NCBI GenBank assembly: GCA_018262975.1
Contig: JADFDG010000004.1
Span: 45,961-109,960 of the forward strand
Direction of reading: 5' to 3'
Source of the DNA: Gammaproteobacteria bacterium
GTDB taxonomy: Bacteria > Pseudomonadota > Gammaproteobacteria > Pseudomonadales > JADFDG01
DNA length: 64,000 nucleotides
Shown: piece after piece, positions 41,189-54,224 of the stretch
Position numbering within the stretch: position 1 is the stretch's first letter
Layout of the letters: every line of letters starts with the position of its first letter
Made by a program: the position numbers and the translations under genes
The notes under the pieces: generated by a model
Seen by the model: only the letters and a program-made list of their open reading frames with translations
Database searches by the model: none
What the model was told of the DNA's origin: nothing

Positions 41189-41707
41189 TCAGAGACCGGC
41201 GTAGGTGATGGTTACGTCCTGGTCGTCGGCAGCGTTCAGGTCTTCGTACTGCGGGAACTCAAGGGTCGCCTCGAAGTTTGCGGCGTCGGCAGCAACGGTG
41301 GTGATCAAGATCTGGCCGCTGGCATCCGGATCGGAAGCAGCGCCGGTACCGTTAACAGAGTAGGCAGCATCACCGCCCGGGGACTTCTTGCCATCCGGGT
41401 TGATGATGTCATCCAGGTTGGCGTTGATGGACTGGCCACCGGTAGCAACCGCCACGTCAACGTTGGCGCCACAGCCGCGGTCATCGGCGTCACGGCAGGC
41501 GAGCGTACCCAGGGCAGCGCGCGACTGGACCTTAGCCAGTTCGTTCTTGATGGTGCGAGCCGCTTCCTCGAAGTTGGCCGTGACTTTCGACATGTTGGCG
41601 GTCTTGATGTAGTCCTGGTAAGCCGGGATGGCAACGGCGGCCAGGATGCCGATGATCGCTACAACGATCATCAGTTCGATCAGGGTAAAGCCTTTTTGCA
41701 GCTTCAT
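41189..41707 (-). CDS. pilA: Type IV major pilin paralog 2
   Basis: [42 protein letters not shown]; divergent from pilB. Confidence 0.95.
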   Translation of the reverse strand: MKLQKGFTLIELMIVVAIIGILAAVAIPAYQDYIKTANMSKVTANFEEAARTIKNELAKVQSRAALGTLACRDADDRGCGANVDVAVATGGQSINANLDDIINPDGKKSPGGDAAYSVNGTGAASDPDASGQILITTVAADAANFEATLEFPQYEDLNAADDQDVTITYAGL

Positions 41708-41772
41708 GGTGTATCTCCCGAGGGTTCTGGTTTTGGAGTCATCTGCCGCTGGGCGTGACTGCCGGACTCTAA

Positions 41773-41789
41773 TGCAGAAAGCGGGCCAA
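41773..41789 (-). promoter_or_regulatory. Sigma-54 (-24/-12) promoter candidate for pilA paralog 2
   Basis: Minus strand TTGGCCCGCTTTCTGCA: GG-N10-GC; about 66 nt upstream of the ATG. Confidence 0.75.
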
Positions 41790-42090
41790 CTTCACGAAAT
41801 TTCGCATCTGCTTGTTTTTATAAGAACTTTTCCTGAGCCCCTGCGGCCAGCACCCGCCCTGGGTGCCGACGCGGCCGGTCACACAGTGACAAATTACGTC
41901 ACCCGCGTGTTACCGGAACCCTCCCCCACCCCCGGATTGCAGCAGCAAACCGCTGTGAACCACCCCGCAAACCCCGCCGGCGGCCGGGTGCCGGCGCTGG
42001 TCACTACGCCGATTTTCCTGCTAATGTCAGAGGTTGCGAACAACAATCAACAATCGCGCCCAAGCCTTTCACGCCCAAGGGGTTTTGCGG

Positions 42091-43803
42091 ATGTCCAACC
42101 CGCCCAACATCATGCTCAGCGGCCTCGCCCGCCGCCTTGTCCTCGATGGCCTGCTCGACGAAACCGCCGCCAAGGAAGCAGTACGCACCACCCAGCAGGC
42201 GAAGACCCCGCTCGCGCGCTACCTGGTGGACAACAAGCTGGCCAAGGCCCGCGACGTGGCGGTGGCCGCCGCCGAGGAATTCGGCGACCCGCTGCTGGAC
42301 CTCACCGCCATCGACCTTGCCAGCCTGCCGAAGGACCTGGTCGGCGAGGCGCTGATCACCAAGCACCACGTGCTGCCGCTGATGAAACGCGGCAGCCGCC
42401 TGTTCATCGCGGTGTCCGATCCCACCAACCTGCAGGCGCTCGACGACATCCGCTTCAACACGGGGCTGAACACCGAGGCCATCGTCGTCGAGGAAGACAA
42501 ACTCGGCCAGGCCATCGAGAAATTCCTCTCGCAGAGCGAGTCCAAGGCCTTCGAGGGCCTTGATGACGAGCTGGAGAACCTCGAGACCGAGGCCGGCGGC
42601 GATGAGCCGGGCGGCGGCAACGATACCGCCGGCTCCGACGATGCGCCGATCGTGAAGTTCGTGAACAAGCTGCTGCTCGACGCGGTGAAAGGCGGCTCCT
42701 CGGACCTGCACTTCGAGCCCTACGAGAAGAGCTACCGCGTACGTTTCCGCACCGACGGCATGCTGCACGAGGTCACGCGCCCGCCGGTGGCGATGTCGGC
42801 GAAGATCGCCGCGCGCCTCAAGGTCATGGCCAACCTCGACATCTCCGAGCGCCGCGTCCCGCAGGACGGCCGCATCAAGATGAAGATCTCCAAGACCAAG
42901 GCGATCGACTTCCGCGTGAACACCTGCCCGACGCTGTGGGGCGAGAAGATCGTGCTGCGGATCCTCGATCCGGACAGCGCCAAGATCGGCGTGGAGATGC
43001 TCGGTTTCGAGCCGCACCAGAAAGAACTGTACATGGCGGCACTGGACAAGCCGCAGGGCATGCTGCTCGTGACCGGCCCGACCGGTTCGGGCAAGACGGT
43101 GACGCTGTACACCGGCGTGAACATCCTCAACGAGGTGCACCGCAACATCTCCACCGCGGAAGACCCGGTGGAGATCAACTTCGAGGGCGTCAACCAGGTC
43201 AACGTGAACCCCAAGCAGGGCATGGACTTCGCCGCCGCGCTGAAGGCCTTCCTGCGCCAGGACCCGGACGTGATCCTGGTCGGCGAGATCCGCGACCTCG
43301 AGACCGCCTCCATCGCCGTGAAGGCCGCGCAGACCGGCCACATGGTGTTGTCCACGCTGCACACGAACTCGGCGCCGGAAACTCTGACGCGCCTGCGCAA
43401 CATGGGCGTGCCGTCGTTCAACATCGCCACCTCGGTGAACCTGATCATCGCCCAGCGCCTCGGCCGGCGCCTGTGCGAGAACTGCAAGGCGCCGCAGGAC
43501 ATCCCGCCGGAAGCCCTCCTCAAGATGGGCTTCAACGAGGACGAGATCGGCACCTTCACCGTTTACGCCCCGGTCGGCTGCGAACGGTGCAAGGGTGGCT
43601 ACAAGGGCCGCGTGGGTATCTACGAGGTCATGAAGATGACCGATGCGATCCAGCGCATCGTCATGGAGGAAGGCAACTCGATCCAGATTGCCGACCAGTG
43701 CCGCAAGGAAGGCTTCAACGACATCCGGCGCTCTGGCCTCAACAAGGTAAAGATGGGGCTCACCAGCCTCGCGGAAGTCGATCGCGTGACATCGGGGCAC
43801 TAA
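42091..43803 (+). CDS. pilB: Type IV-A pilus assembly ATPase PilB
   Basis: MLLVTGPTGSGKTVTLYTGVNILN; DPDVILVGEIRDLETASIAVKAAQTGHMVLSTLHTN; CENC...CERCKGGYKGRVGIYE. Confidence 0.98.
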   Translation: MSNPPNIMLSGLARRLVLDGLLDETAAKEAVRTTQQAKTPLARYLVDNKLAKARDVAVAAAEEFGDPLLDLTAIDLASLPKDLVGEALITKHHVLPLMKRGSRLFIAVSDPTNLQALDDIRFNTGLNTEAIVVEEDKLGQAIEKFLSQSESKAFEGLDDELENLETEAGGDEPGGGNDTAGSDDAPIVKFVNKLLLDAVKGGSSDLHFEPYEKSYRVRFRTDGMLHEVTRPPVAMSAKIAARLKVMANLDISERRVPQDGRIKMKISKTKAIDFRVNTCPTLWGEKIVLRILDPDSAKIGVEMLGFEPHQKELYMAALDKPQGMLLVTGPTGSGKTVTLYTGVNILNEVHRNISTAEDPVEINFEGVNQVNVNPKQGMDFAAALKAFLRQDPDVILVGEIRDLETASIAVKAAQTGHMVLSTLHTNSAPETLTRLRNMGVPSFNIATSVNLIIAQRLGRRLCENCKAPQDIPPEALLKMGFNEDEIGTFTVYAPVGCERCKGGYKGRVGIYEVMKMTDAIQRIVMEEGNSIQIADQCRKEGFNDIRRSGLNKVKMGLTSLAEVDRVTSGH

Positions 43804-43806
43804 TCC

Positions 43807-45036
43807 ATGGCAGCAGCAACCGAACAGACAGTTACCTTCGTTTACGAAGGCGTCGACAAGAAAGGCCTCAAGGTCAAGGGCGAGGTCGCCGGCAAGAACG
43901 AGGCCCAGGCCAAGGCGCAGTTGCGCAAGCAGGGCATCCAGAACGCCAAGGTGAAGAAGAAAGGCATGTCGCTGCTGGCACGCGGCGGCAAGGTCTCGGC
44001 CATGGACGTGGCCATCTTCACCCGCCAGATGTCCACCATGATGCGCGCCGGCGTGCCGCTGTTGCAGTCGTTCGACATCGTTGCCGACGGACTCTCCAAC
44101 GCCAAGATGAAGGAAGTGGTGCTGGGCCTGAAAACCCACGTGGAAGGCGGCAACAGCTTCGCCGACGCGTTGAAGAAGTACCCCGAGTACTTCGATGACC
44201 TGTTCGTCAGCCTGGTGAACGCCGGCGAACAATCCGGCGCACTGGAGACCATGCTCGACCGCGTGGCGACCTACAAGGAAAAGTCCGAGGCCCTCAAGCT
44301 CAAGATCAAGAAGGCCATGAAGTACCCGGCCACGGTACTGACCATCGCCGCCATCGTCACGGTCATCCTGCTGGTGAAGGTGGTGCCCACCTTCGCCGAA
44401 CTGTTCGGCAGTTTCGGCGCCGAGCTGCCCAAGCCCACCCAGGTCGTCATCGGCATTTCCGAGTGGCTGCAGGCTTGGGGCATTGTGGTCGCGTTCATCA
44501 TCGGCGGCATCGGCTTTGCCTTCGGCGAGACCAAGAAGCGCTCCAAGGCCTTCCGCGACCAGCTCGACAAGATCTACCTGAAGTTGCCGATCGCCGGTGA
44601 CATCATCATGAAGGCCACCATCGCCCGCTACTCGCGCACGCTGGCCACCACGTTCGCCGCCGGCGTGCCGCTGATCGAGGCGCTGCGCTCCTGCGCGGAC
44701 GCCGCCGGCAACGTGGTGTACTACAACGCCATCATGAAGATCCGCGACGACGTGGCCACCGGCCAGCAGCTCACTTTCTCCATGCGCTCCACCGGCATCT
44801 TCCCGGCCATGGCCGTGCAGATGACCGCCATCGGCGAGGAAGCCGGTTCGCTGGACGCCATGCTCGACAAGGTCGCCACCTACTACGAAGCGGAAGTCGA
44901 CGCCGCCGTTGACGGCCTGACCTCGATGATGGAACCGCTGATCATGGCCTTCCTCGGCATTGTCGTCGGCGGCCTGCTGATCGCCATGTACATGCCGATC
45001 TTCCAGATGGGCAAGGCCATCGAAGGTGGAGGTTGA
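43807..45036 (+). CDS. pilC: Type IV pilus inner membrane platform protein PilC
   Basis: VAIFTRQMSTMMRAGVPLLQSFDIVADG; T2SSF domains. Confidence 0.98.
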   Translation: MAAATEQTVTFVYEGVDKKGLKVKGEVAGKNEAQAKAQLRKQGIQNAKVKKKGMSLLARGGKVSAMDVAIFTRQMSTMMRAGVPLLQSFDIVADGLSNAKMKEVVLGLKTHVEGGNSFADALKKYPEYFDDLFVSLVNAGEQSGALETMLDRVATYKEKSEALKLKIKKAMKYPATVLTIAAIVTVILLVKVVPTFAELFGSFGAELPKPTQVVIGISEWLQAWGIVVAFIIGGIGFAFGETKKRSKAFRDQLDKIYLKLPIAGDIIMKATIARYSRTLATTFAAGVPLIEALRSCADAAGNVVYYNAIMKIRDDVATGQQLTFSMRSTGIFPAMAVQMTAIGEEAGSLDAMLDKVATYYEAEVDAAVDGLTSMMEPLIMAFLGIVVGGLLIAMYMPIFQMGKAIEGGG

Positions 45037-45887
45037 TGCTGCCGGCCCCATTGTGGGTGCTCGCCCTCGTCGCCGGTCTGTGCGTCGGTAGTTTCCTGAA
45101 CGTCGTCGTCCACCGCCTCCCGCGCATGCTGGAGTTGCGGTGGAAGGACGATTGTTTCGCGCTGGCCAACCCGGACGCGCCACTGCCGGAACGTCCGGTC
45201 TACAACCTGGCGGTGCCGCGCTCGGCCTGCCCGCACTGCGGCCACCGCATCCGCTGGTACGAGAACATTCCGCTGGCCAGCTGGCTGGCATTGCGCGGCC
45301 GCTGCAGTGGCTGCAAGGCACCGATCAGCGCGCGCTACCCGCTGGTGGAAGCCGCCACCGGCGTGCTGACCGTACTGGTGGTGGCGCAGGTGGGTATCGG
45401 CTGGGAAACCCTGTGGGCGTTGCTGCTCACCTGGTCGCTCATCGCGCTCACCCTCATCGACTACGACACCACCCTGCTGCCGGACGACATCACCCTGCCC
45501 CTGCTGTGGCTCGGCCTGCTGGTGGCGATTCCCGCCGGCGGCGTGTCGCTGGAGGACGCGGTGATCGGCGGCGCGGCCGGCTACCTGTCGCTGTGGCTCG
45601 TCTACCACGCGTTCCGCCTCGCCACCGGCAAGGAAGGCATGGGCTACGGCGACTTCAAGTTGCTGGCCGCACTCGGCGCCTGGCTGGGCTGGCAGAAGCT
45701 GGCGCTGGTGATCGTGCTGTCGTCGGGCGTTGGCGCGGTGGTCGGCATCGCGCTGATCCTGCTCGCCGGCCGTGACCGTGCCCGCCCCATCCCCTTCGGC
45801 CCGTTCCTCGCCACCGCCGGCTTCCTCGCCTTCCTGTGGGGCGACGCGTTGCTGGCCGGGCCGCTGCGGCTGTTCAACTTCACCTGA
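45036..45887 (+). CDS. pilD: Prepilin peptidase PilD
   Basis: GSFLNVVVHRLPRMLE; CPHCGHRIRWYENIPLASWLALRGRCSGC; GYGDFKLLAALGAWLGW. Confidence 0.97.
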   Translation: MLPAPLWVLALVAGLCVGSFLNVVVHRLPRMLELRWKDDCFALANPDAPLPERPVYNLAVPRSACPHCGHRIRWYENIPLASWLALRGRCSGCKAPISARYPLVEAATGVLTVLVVAQVGIGWETLWALLLTWSLIALTLIDYDTTLLPDDITLPLLWLGLLVAIPAGGVSLEDAVIGGAAGYLSLWLVYHAFRLATGKEGMGYGDFKLLAALGAWLGWQKLALVIVLSSGVGAVVGIALILLAGRDRARPIPFGPFLATAGFLAFLWGDALLAGPLRLFNFT

Positions 45888-45914
45888 TCGCTTTCGCGCG
45901 AACGGTTGCACTGC

Positions 45915-46517
45915 ATGTCAAAGTTCATTGTCGGTCTCACCGGGGGCATCGGCAGCGGCAAGACCGCCGCGTCCGACTGGTTCAAGGCCCAGGGTGTCGC
46001 CATCGTCGACGCCGACGTGGTGTCCCGCGAAGTCGTCGAGCCGGGCACGCCCGCGCTGGCGGCCATCGGCGCGCATTTCGGCAGCGAGGTGCTGCAGGCG
46101 GATGGACGTCTCGATCGCGCGGCGCTGCGCCGCATCGTGTTCGACAAACCCGACGAACGCCGCTGGCTGGAACAGTTGCTACACCCGCTGATCGCCCAGG
46201 AGATCGTGCGCCAGCTGGCGGCAGCCACGTCTGCCTACGCCATGCTGGTGTCACCGCTGCTGTTCGAGACCGGGCAGAAGGCGTTCGTGAAGCGCACGCT
46301 GCTCATCGACGTGCCGGAAGACGTGCAGGTGGCGCGGACCGCCACGCGCGACAAGGTGGAAGAAGCGCAGGTGAAGGCGATCATGGCCGCGCAGATGTCG
46401 CGCGCCGACCGCCGCGCCAGGGCCGACGACATCGTGGTGAATGACGGCACGCTCGCCGAACTGCATGCCCGGCTGGTGCCGCTGCACGCGCGCTACCTGG
46501 AACTGGCACAGGGCTGA
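45915..46517 (+). CDS. coaE: Dephospho-CoA kinase
   Basis: [42 protein letters not shown]. Confidence 0.97.
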   Translation: MSKFIVGLTGGIGSGKTAASDWFKAQGVAIVDADVVSREVVEPGTPALAAIGAHFGSEVLQADGRLDRAALRRIVFDKPDERRWLEQLLHPLIAQEIVRQLAAATSAYAMLVSPLLFETGQKAFVKRTLLIDVPEDVQVARTATRDKVEEAQVKAIMAAQMSRADRRARADDIVVNDGTLAELHARLVPLHARYLELAQG

Positions 46518-46525
46518 CGCACGCC

Positions 46526-46735
46526 ATGGGCAACGACATCCCGGCGCAGCGCGGCCCGCTGGTCAAATGCCCCACTTGCGGCCGCAACGTTCATTACGAC
46601 AGCGGCAGTCCGTTCCGGCCGTTCTGCTCGGAGCGCTGCCGGCTGATCGATCTCGGGACCTGGGCCGACGAGAGTTACCGTATCCCCGAGAGCACGCCGC
46701 GCGACGGCGGGCTGCCATCCGACAGCGACGACTGA
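46526..46735 (+). CDS. yacG: DNA gyrase inhibitor YacG
   Basis: [42 protein letters not shown]. Confidence 0.95.
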   Translation: MGNDIPAQRGPLVKCPTCGRNVHYDSGSPFRPFCSERCRLIDLGTWADESYRIPESTPRDGGLPSDSDD

Positions 46736-46738
46736 TCC

Positions 46739-47692
46739 TTACTCCGGATCGCGGAGCATCCCGCGGATGCCGGCGATGCCGATGGCGCCGCTGGCGAGCG
46801 CATCGGCAAGCACGTCGTCGTGCATGCCACCCAATGCGTACACGGGCAATCCCGCACCCGCAGCCAGCGCCGCGAATTTTTCCCAGCCGAGCGTGCCTGC
46901 CCCCGGATGCGATGCGGTCGGCAGCACCGGCGACAACGTGGCGAAATCGATGCCCCGCACAAACGCCAGCGCCAGTTCGCGCGCATCGTGGCAGGACGCC
47001 GCGCACAGGGCCGCGGGCTTCTGCGTGCAGGCGGTGAGCGCCGTCGCGGTCAGGTGCAGGCCATCGGCACCGTGCAACGCGTCCAAGCCTCCACCCAGCG
47101 CCGCCTGCGTATCGCTGTTGAGCAGGATGCGCGCCGCCGGCAGGCGACTACGGATGCTGGCCACCAGCGCAGGAGCGCGTCGCGGCGCGGCCTTCAGGCG
47201 GACCTGCACCAGGCGCGCATCGACCCGCACCAGCGCCTCGACAAAGCGCGTTGCCTCCTCATCGTCGGTGATGTCCGGCGAAATCACGTAGCGTGGCGGC
47301 AGGCGCAGCGCCGCGATGATCGGCACGTCCGCCGGCGGATACTCCTCCGCGAGCATGTCGTCGGGATACACCCAGCGCAGCGGCTGGCCCTCGGCGCCAT
47401 GCGGCTCGCCCTGCCAGCGGGTGATGCGCCAGACATCCAGCAGCACGGTCTTTTCCGGGTAGGCGTGCTCGATGCGCAGCAGCGGCGCGATGGCCTGTAC
47501 CGTCACGCCGAGTTCCTCGCGGATCTCGCGCACCATGCCGTCGAACAGGCTTTCGCCCGCCTCCAGCTTGCCGCCGGGGAACTCCCACAGGCCCGCCAGG
47601 TGCTGGTGCGGCAGCCGCTGCGCCACCAGCACGCGGCCGGCGGCATCGCGGATCACCGCGACGGCCACGTGCACGATGCGCGGCGCGGTCAT
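46739..47692 (-). CDS. Nudix hydrolase (MutT-like) fused to thiamine-phosphate-synthase-like domain
   Basis: LWEFPGGKLEAGESLFDGMVREIREELGV (Nudix box) plus ThiE-like C-terminal half (GADGLHLTATAL...PVYALGGM). Confidence 0.92.
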   Translation of the reverse strand: MTAPRIVHVAVAVIRDAAGRVLVAQRLPHQHLAGLWEFPGGKLEAGESLFDGMVREIREELGVTVQAIAPLLRIEHAYPEKTVLLDVWRITRWQGEPHGAEGQPLRWVYPDDMLAEEYPPADVPIIAALRLPPRYVISPDITDDEEATRFVEALVRVDARLVQVRLKAAPRRAPALVASIRSRLPAARILLNSDTQAALGGGLDALHGADGLHLTATALTACTQKPAALCAASCHDARELALAFVRGIDFATLSPVLPTASHPGAGTLGWEKFAALAAGAGLPVYALGGMHDDVLADALASGAIGIAGIRGMLRDPE

Positions 47693-47697
47693 CGGCG

Positions 47698-48915
47698 TCA
47701 GGTGCGGTATTCGGCGTTGATCTTCACGTAGTCGAACGACAGGTCGGTGGTGTACACGCGATCGCGTGCGCCGCCGCGTGCCAGTTCGACCCGGATGGTG
47801 ATCTCTTCCTGCTGCATCACCGCGGCGCCGCGCGCCTCGGTGTACGCTGGGCTCACACCGCCGTCCTTGACGATGCAGACGTCGCCCAGCCAGATGTCCA
47901 CCTGCGCCACGTCGAGGTCGGGCAGGCCGGCGCGGCCGACGCAGGCGAGGATGCGACCCCAGTTCGGGTCCGATGCGAACAGCGCGGTCTTCACCAGCGG
48001 CGAATGCGCGATGGTATAGGCCACCGCCAGGCATTCCTGGGTGTCGCGTCCGCCAACCACGTCGACGGTGACGAACTTGGTGGCGCCCTCGCCGTCACGC
48101 ACGATGGCCTGCGCCAGTTCGCGCATTACCGTGTCGAGCGCGGCGCGGAAGGCATCGGCGGCCGGGCCGCGCGCCGGGATGATCACCCCGGCGGCGCCGG
48201 TGGCGGCCAGCACGCAGGCGTCGTTGGTGGACGTATCGCCGTCGATGGTGATGCGGTTGAACGACTGGTCGACCGAAGCCGCCAGCCACGCCTGCAGGTC
48301 GTCACGCGCGACCACCGCGTCGGTGCACACGTACGACAGCATGGTGGCCATGTTCGGGCAGATCATGCCGGCGCCCTTGGAGATGCCGGTGATGGTCACC
48401 GGCTTGCCGCCGATTTCCACCTGCAGGCTCGACAGCTTCGGGCGCGTGTCAGTGGTCATGATGCCGTGCGCAGCATCAAGCCAGGCATCGGCACGCAGGT
48501 TGGCCACCGCCGCCGGCAGGCCGGCGACCAGGCGATCCATCGGCAGGCGCTCGCCGATCACGCCGGTGGAGAACGGCAGTACTTCGCGCGCCTGCACGCC
48601 GACGATCTTCGCCAGTGCCGCGCAGCTTTCCCGCGCGTCGGCCAGACCCGGCTCGCCGGTACCGGCGTTGGCGCAGCCGGTGTTGACCAGCCACAGGCGC
48701 GGCGCGCCCGCCGCCAGGTGCTCCTTCGCCACGCGCACCGGCGCGGCGCAGAACTGGTTCTTCGTGAAGGTGGCGGCCACGGTGGAACCCGGCGCCAGTT
48801 CGAACACCACGAGGTCGCGGCGGTTCTTCTTGCGGATGCCCGCCTCGGCGATGCCGATGCGCACGCCCGCAACGGGATGGATCACCTGCGAAACGGTTTC
48901 CGGGCCGACTGCCAT
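47698..48915 (-). CDS. argJ: Bifunctional glutamate N-acetyltransferase/amino-acid acetyltransferase
   Basis: [12 protein letters not shown]-like [37 protein letters not shown]. Confidence 0.97.
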   Translation of the reverse strand: MAVGPETVSQVIHPVAGVRIGIAEAGIRKKNRRDLVVFELAPGSTVAATFTKNQFCAAPVRVAKEHLAAGAPRLWLVNTGCANAGTGEPGLADARESCAALAKIVGVQAREVLPFSTGVIGERLPMDRLVAGLPAAVANLRADAWLDAAHGIMTTDTRPKLSSLQVEIGGKPVTITGISKGAGMICPNMATMLSYVCTDAVVARDDLQAWLAASVDQSFNRITIDGDTSTNDACVLAATGAAGVIIPARGPAADAFRAALDTVMRELAQAIVRDGEGATKFVTVDVVGGRDTQECLAVAYTIAHSPLVKTALFASDPNWGRILACVGRAGLPDLDVAQVDIWLGDVCIVKDGGVSPAYTEARGAAVMQQEEITIRVELARGGARDRVYTTDLSFDYVKINAEYRT

Positions 48916-48916
48916 C

Positions 48917-51622
<2,706 letters not shown>

Positions 51623-51763
51623 GGGGTCTCACTCGTGGCGGAAGGCGGCCTGCGCGGAAACTTCACCGGCAGGAAACAGAAGGCCGGCTGCGCGGGGCAA
51701 CCGGCCGCAAATCGCGGGGGATTCTACCGTATGGCGGCAGTCCGGGGGGACTGCCGGCGGCGT

Positions 51764-52723
51764 TCAGCCGCCGTTGGCCACGGGGCGGGCGGCGGCGAGG
51801 TAGCGCGCCGGGTCGACCGGCTGGCCGTGGCGGCGCACCTCGTAGTGCACGTGCGGACCGGTGGAACGGCCGGTACTGCCCAGCCGGCCGACGGCCTGCC
51901 CTTCCCTCACGATGTCGCCGACCCGCACGGACACCGCGCTGAGGTGGGCGTAGAGGGTGGAAATGCCGTCGCCGTGGCTGACCTCGACCATGCGACCGTA
52001 GCCGGCGTGGTCGCCGGCGTAGACCACCATGCCGGCGCCGGTGGCAACCACGTCGGAACCTGTAGGGCCGGCGAAATCGATGCCCTTGTGGAAGGCGATA
52101 TTGCCGTGGAACGGGTCGATGCGGTGCCCGAAGTCGGAACTCAGGTAACCGGTGTTGACGGGATTGCCGGCCAGGAAACTTTCCTCGCGCAGGCGCGCGC
52201 CGGCCAGCAGGCTGGCCAGCACCTGCAACTCCTGCTCGCGAGCGTCGATGCGGGCGGAAAGCTCATCGAGGGCTGTCACGAAATCCGGGGCCTGGAAAGC
52301 GGCGGCGTCGGTCGACTCCTCGGGGCCACCCACCGCCGGCGGGCGGCTGAAGTCGAAGTCCTGGCGACCAACCCGCGTGCTCTGCACCAGGCGCTCGCCC
52401 AGCGCGTCCAGGCGCAACAGGCGCGCCTGCATCTCGGCCACGCGCACGGTCAGCGCCTTGAGTTTCTCCTCGGCACGGGTACGCGCATCCACGACGGCCT
52501 GGCGCTGCGACTGCAGGCGTTCGCGCCAGGCCTCGGCGGTGTAGCGCCCGACGTCGCCGCTGACCAGCGGATCCCCGGCCTGGCTGGCGAAGAAAAGGTA
52601 GCCGCCCACCGCGCCCGACAGCGGCAGCAACAACAGCAGGGTCGCTGCCAACAGCACCCAGTGGCGCGGCAGGGCAAATGTGCGACTGATACCCCTCCGT
52701 GGGTCCAGTATGATCAGCTTCAT
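51764..52723 (-). CDS. M23 family metallopeptidase
   Basis: SDFGHRIDPFHGNIAFHKGIDFAGPTGSDVVATGAGMVVYAGDHAGYGRMVEVSHGDGISTLYAHLS...TGPHVHYEVR. Confidence 0.96.
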   Translation of the reverse strand: MKLIILDPRRGISRTFALPRHWVLLAATLLLLLPLSGAVGGYLFFASQAGDPLVSGDVGRYTAEAWRERLQSQRQAVVDARTRAEEKLKALTVRVAEMQARLLRLDALGERLVQSTRVGRQDFDFSRPPAVGGPEESTDAAAFQAPDFVTALDELSARIDAREQELQVLASLLAGARLREESFLAGNPVNTGYLSSDFGHRIDPFHGNIAFHKGIDFAGPTGSDVVATGAGMVVYAGDHAGYGRMVEVSHGDGISTLYAHLSAVSVRVGDIVREGQAVGRLGSTGRSTGPHVHYEVRRHGQPVDPARYLAAARPVANGG

Positions 52724-52753
52724 TGTTCAGTCTTCCAGGCAGCAGCCAGGCCC

Positions 52754-53257
52754 ATGTCCCGGGAAAGTCCCGCCGGTCCCCCCGCTCAGGGCAGGGAGGA
52801 TCAGGTATCCGGTCAGGTATTGAGACCCGAGGCTATCACCCGGGCGGGGGGTACGCTCGCGCGAATTTACCAATCCTTGGCCGAGTTCACAGCCCTGACG
52901 GACCACCTGCGACAAGTGGTCGACCGGCGGCTGGGTGCACACCTGTGGGTCACCGGCTGGCAGGACGGCGTGCTGCGGGTACGACTGGACCAGCCGGCCC
53001 TGGCCACCCGCTGGCGCTTCCAGGAGCCGATGGTGCGCCGCCAGCTGGCCCGGCTGCCGGCCCTGCGCGGACTGGTCGAGATACGCCTGGTGATGACCGG
53101 CGTGGATGGCCGGCCTGCCCCGGCCCGGCAAGACTCGCACCTGGACCGCGTGCCGGTGGCCGCGCTGCAGGAACTGGCCGCCAGCGAGACCCACGAACGC
53201 TTGCGGCGCGCACTGGCCGAACTGGTGGCGGCCGCCGAGCAGGCGCGCCGCCCCTGA
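52754..53257 (+). CDS. dciA: DUF721/DciA-like protein (candidate replicative helicase loader)
   Basis: LRQVVDRRLGAHLWVTGWQDGVLRVRLDQPALATRWRFQEPMVRRQLARLPALRGLVEIRL; between M23 peptidase/secA and lpxC. Confidence 0.75.
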   Translation: MSRESPAGPPAQGREDQVSGQVLRPEAITRAGGTLARIYQSLAEFTALTDHLRQVVDRRLGAHLWVTGWQDGVLRVRLDQPALATRWRFQEPMVRRQLARLPALRGLVEIRLVMTGVDGRPAPARQDSHLDRVPVAALQELAASETHERLRRALAELVAAAEQARRP

Positions 53258-53309
53258 AACGCATGACGCCGCCCGGAGGCGGCGTCAGGAACCGGCGGAA
53301 TGGCGACGG

Positions 53310-54224
53310 TCAGCCGGCGGCCAGCGACGGCTGCACGTAGGACACCGGCGCCGACTTCTCGTCATCGAAGCTCACGATGTCATAGGCATCCTTCTGCGCC
53401 AGCAGGCTGCGGACCAGGCGGTTGTTCAGCGCGTGGCCGGACTTGTAGCCGACGTATTCGCCGATCACGTTGTGGCCCAGCAGGTACAGGTCGCCGATGG
53501 CGTCGAGGATCTTGTGCTTGACGAACTCGTCCTCGTAGCGCAGGCCATCCTCGTTGAGGATGCGGTAGTCATCGACGACGATGGCGTTTTCCACGCTGCC
53601 GCCCAGCGCCAGGTTCTTCGAGCGCATGTACTCGAGGTCGCGCATGAAGCCGAAGGTGCGCGCGCGGCTGACTTCCTTGACGAAGGAGGTGGCCGAGAAA
53701 TCCACGCTGGCCTGCTGACTGCGGCCGCGGAACACCGGGTGGTCGAACTGGATGGTGAAGTTCACCTTGAAGCCGTCGAAGGGCAGGAAGGTGGCGGACT
53801 TGTCCCCGTCGCTGACGGTGACTTCGCGCTTCACGCGGATGAATTTCTTCGGCGCCTTCTGCTCGGCGATGCCCGCCGACTGCAGCAGGAACACGAACGG
53901 ACCGGCCGAGCCGTCCATGATCGGCACTTCCGGGCCGGACAGCTCGACGATCGCGTTGTCGATGCCGAGGCCGGAGAAGGCGCTCATCAGGTGCTCGATG
54001 GTGGAAACCTTGACGTCACCGTTCACCAGCGTGGTGGACAGCGTGGTCTCGCCCACGGCATCGGCCGTGGCCTTGATGGACACTGCGGGGGAAAGGTCCA
54101 CGCGACGGAACACGATGCCCGCATCCACCGGCGCCGGGCGCACGGTGAGGTAGATCTTGGCCCCGGTGTGGAGGCCGATCCCGGTCGCGCGGATCACGTT
54201 CTGGAGGGTGCGCTGTCGAATCAT
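53310..54224 (-). CDS. lpxC: UDP-3-O-acyl-N-acetylglucosamine deacetylase
   Basis: [63 protein letters not shown]. Confidence 0.98.
   Translation of the reverse strand: MIRQRTLQNVIRATGIGLHTGAKIYLTVRPAPVDAGIVFRRVDLSPAVSIKATADAVGETTLSTTLVNGDVKVSTIEHLMSAFSGLGIDNAIVELSGPEVPIMDGSAGPFVFLLQSAGIAEQKAPKKFIRVKREVTVSDGDKSATFLPFDGFKVNFTIQFDHPVFRGRSQQASVDFSATSFVKEVSRARTFGFMRDLEYMRSKNLALGGSVENAIVVDDYRILNEDGLRYEDEFVKHKILDAIGDLYLLGHNVIGEYVGYKSGHALNNRLVRSLLAQKDAYDIVSFDDEKSAPVSYVQPSLAAG

Noticed and set aside
42004-45321. 1105-aa ORF antisense to pilB-pilC-pilD
   Set aside because: Same antisense artefact; PilB, PilC and PilD motifs are unambiguous on the plus strand.
53264-53287. tgacgccgcccggaggcggcgtca hairpin between dciA and lpxC
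   Set aside because: Good stem, but no T tract on either side; kept only as a possible weak bidirectional 3' end.
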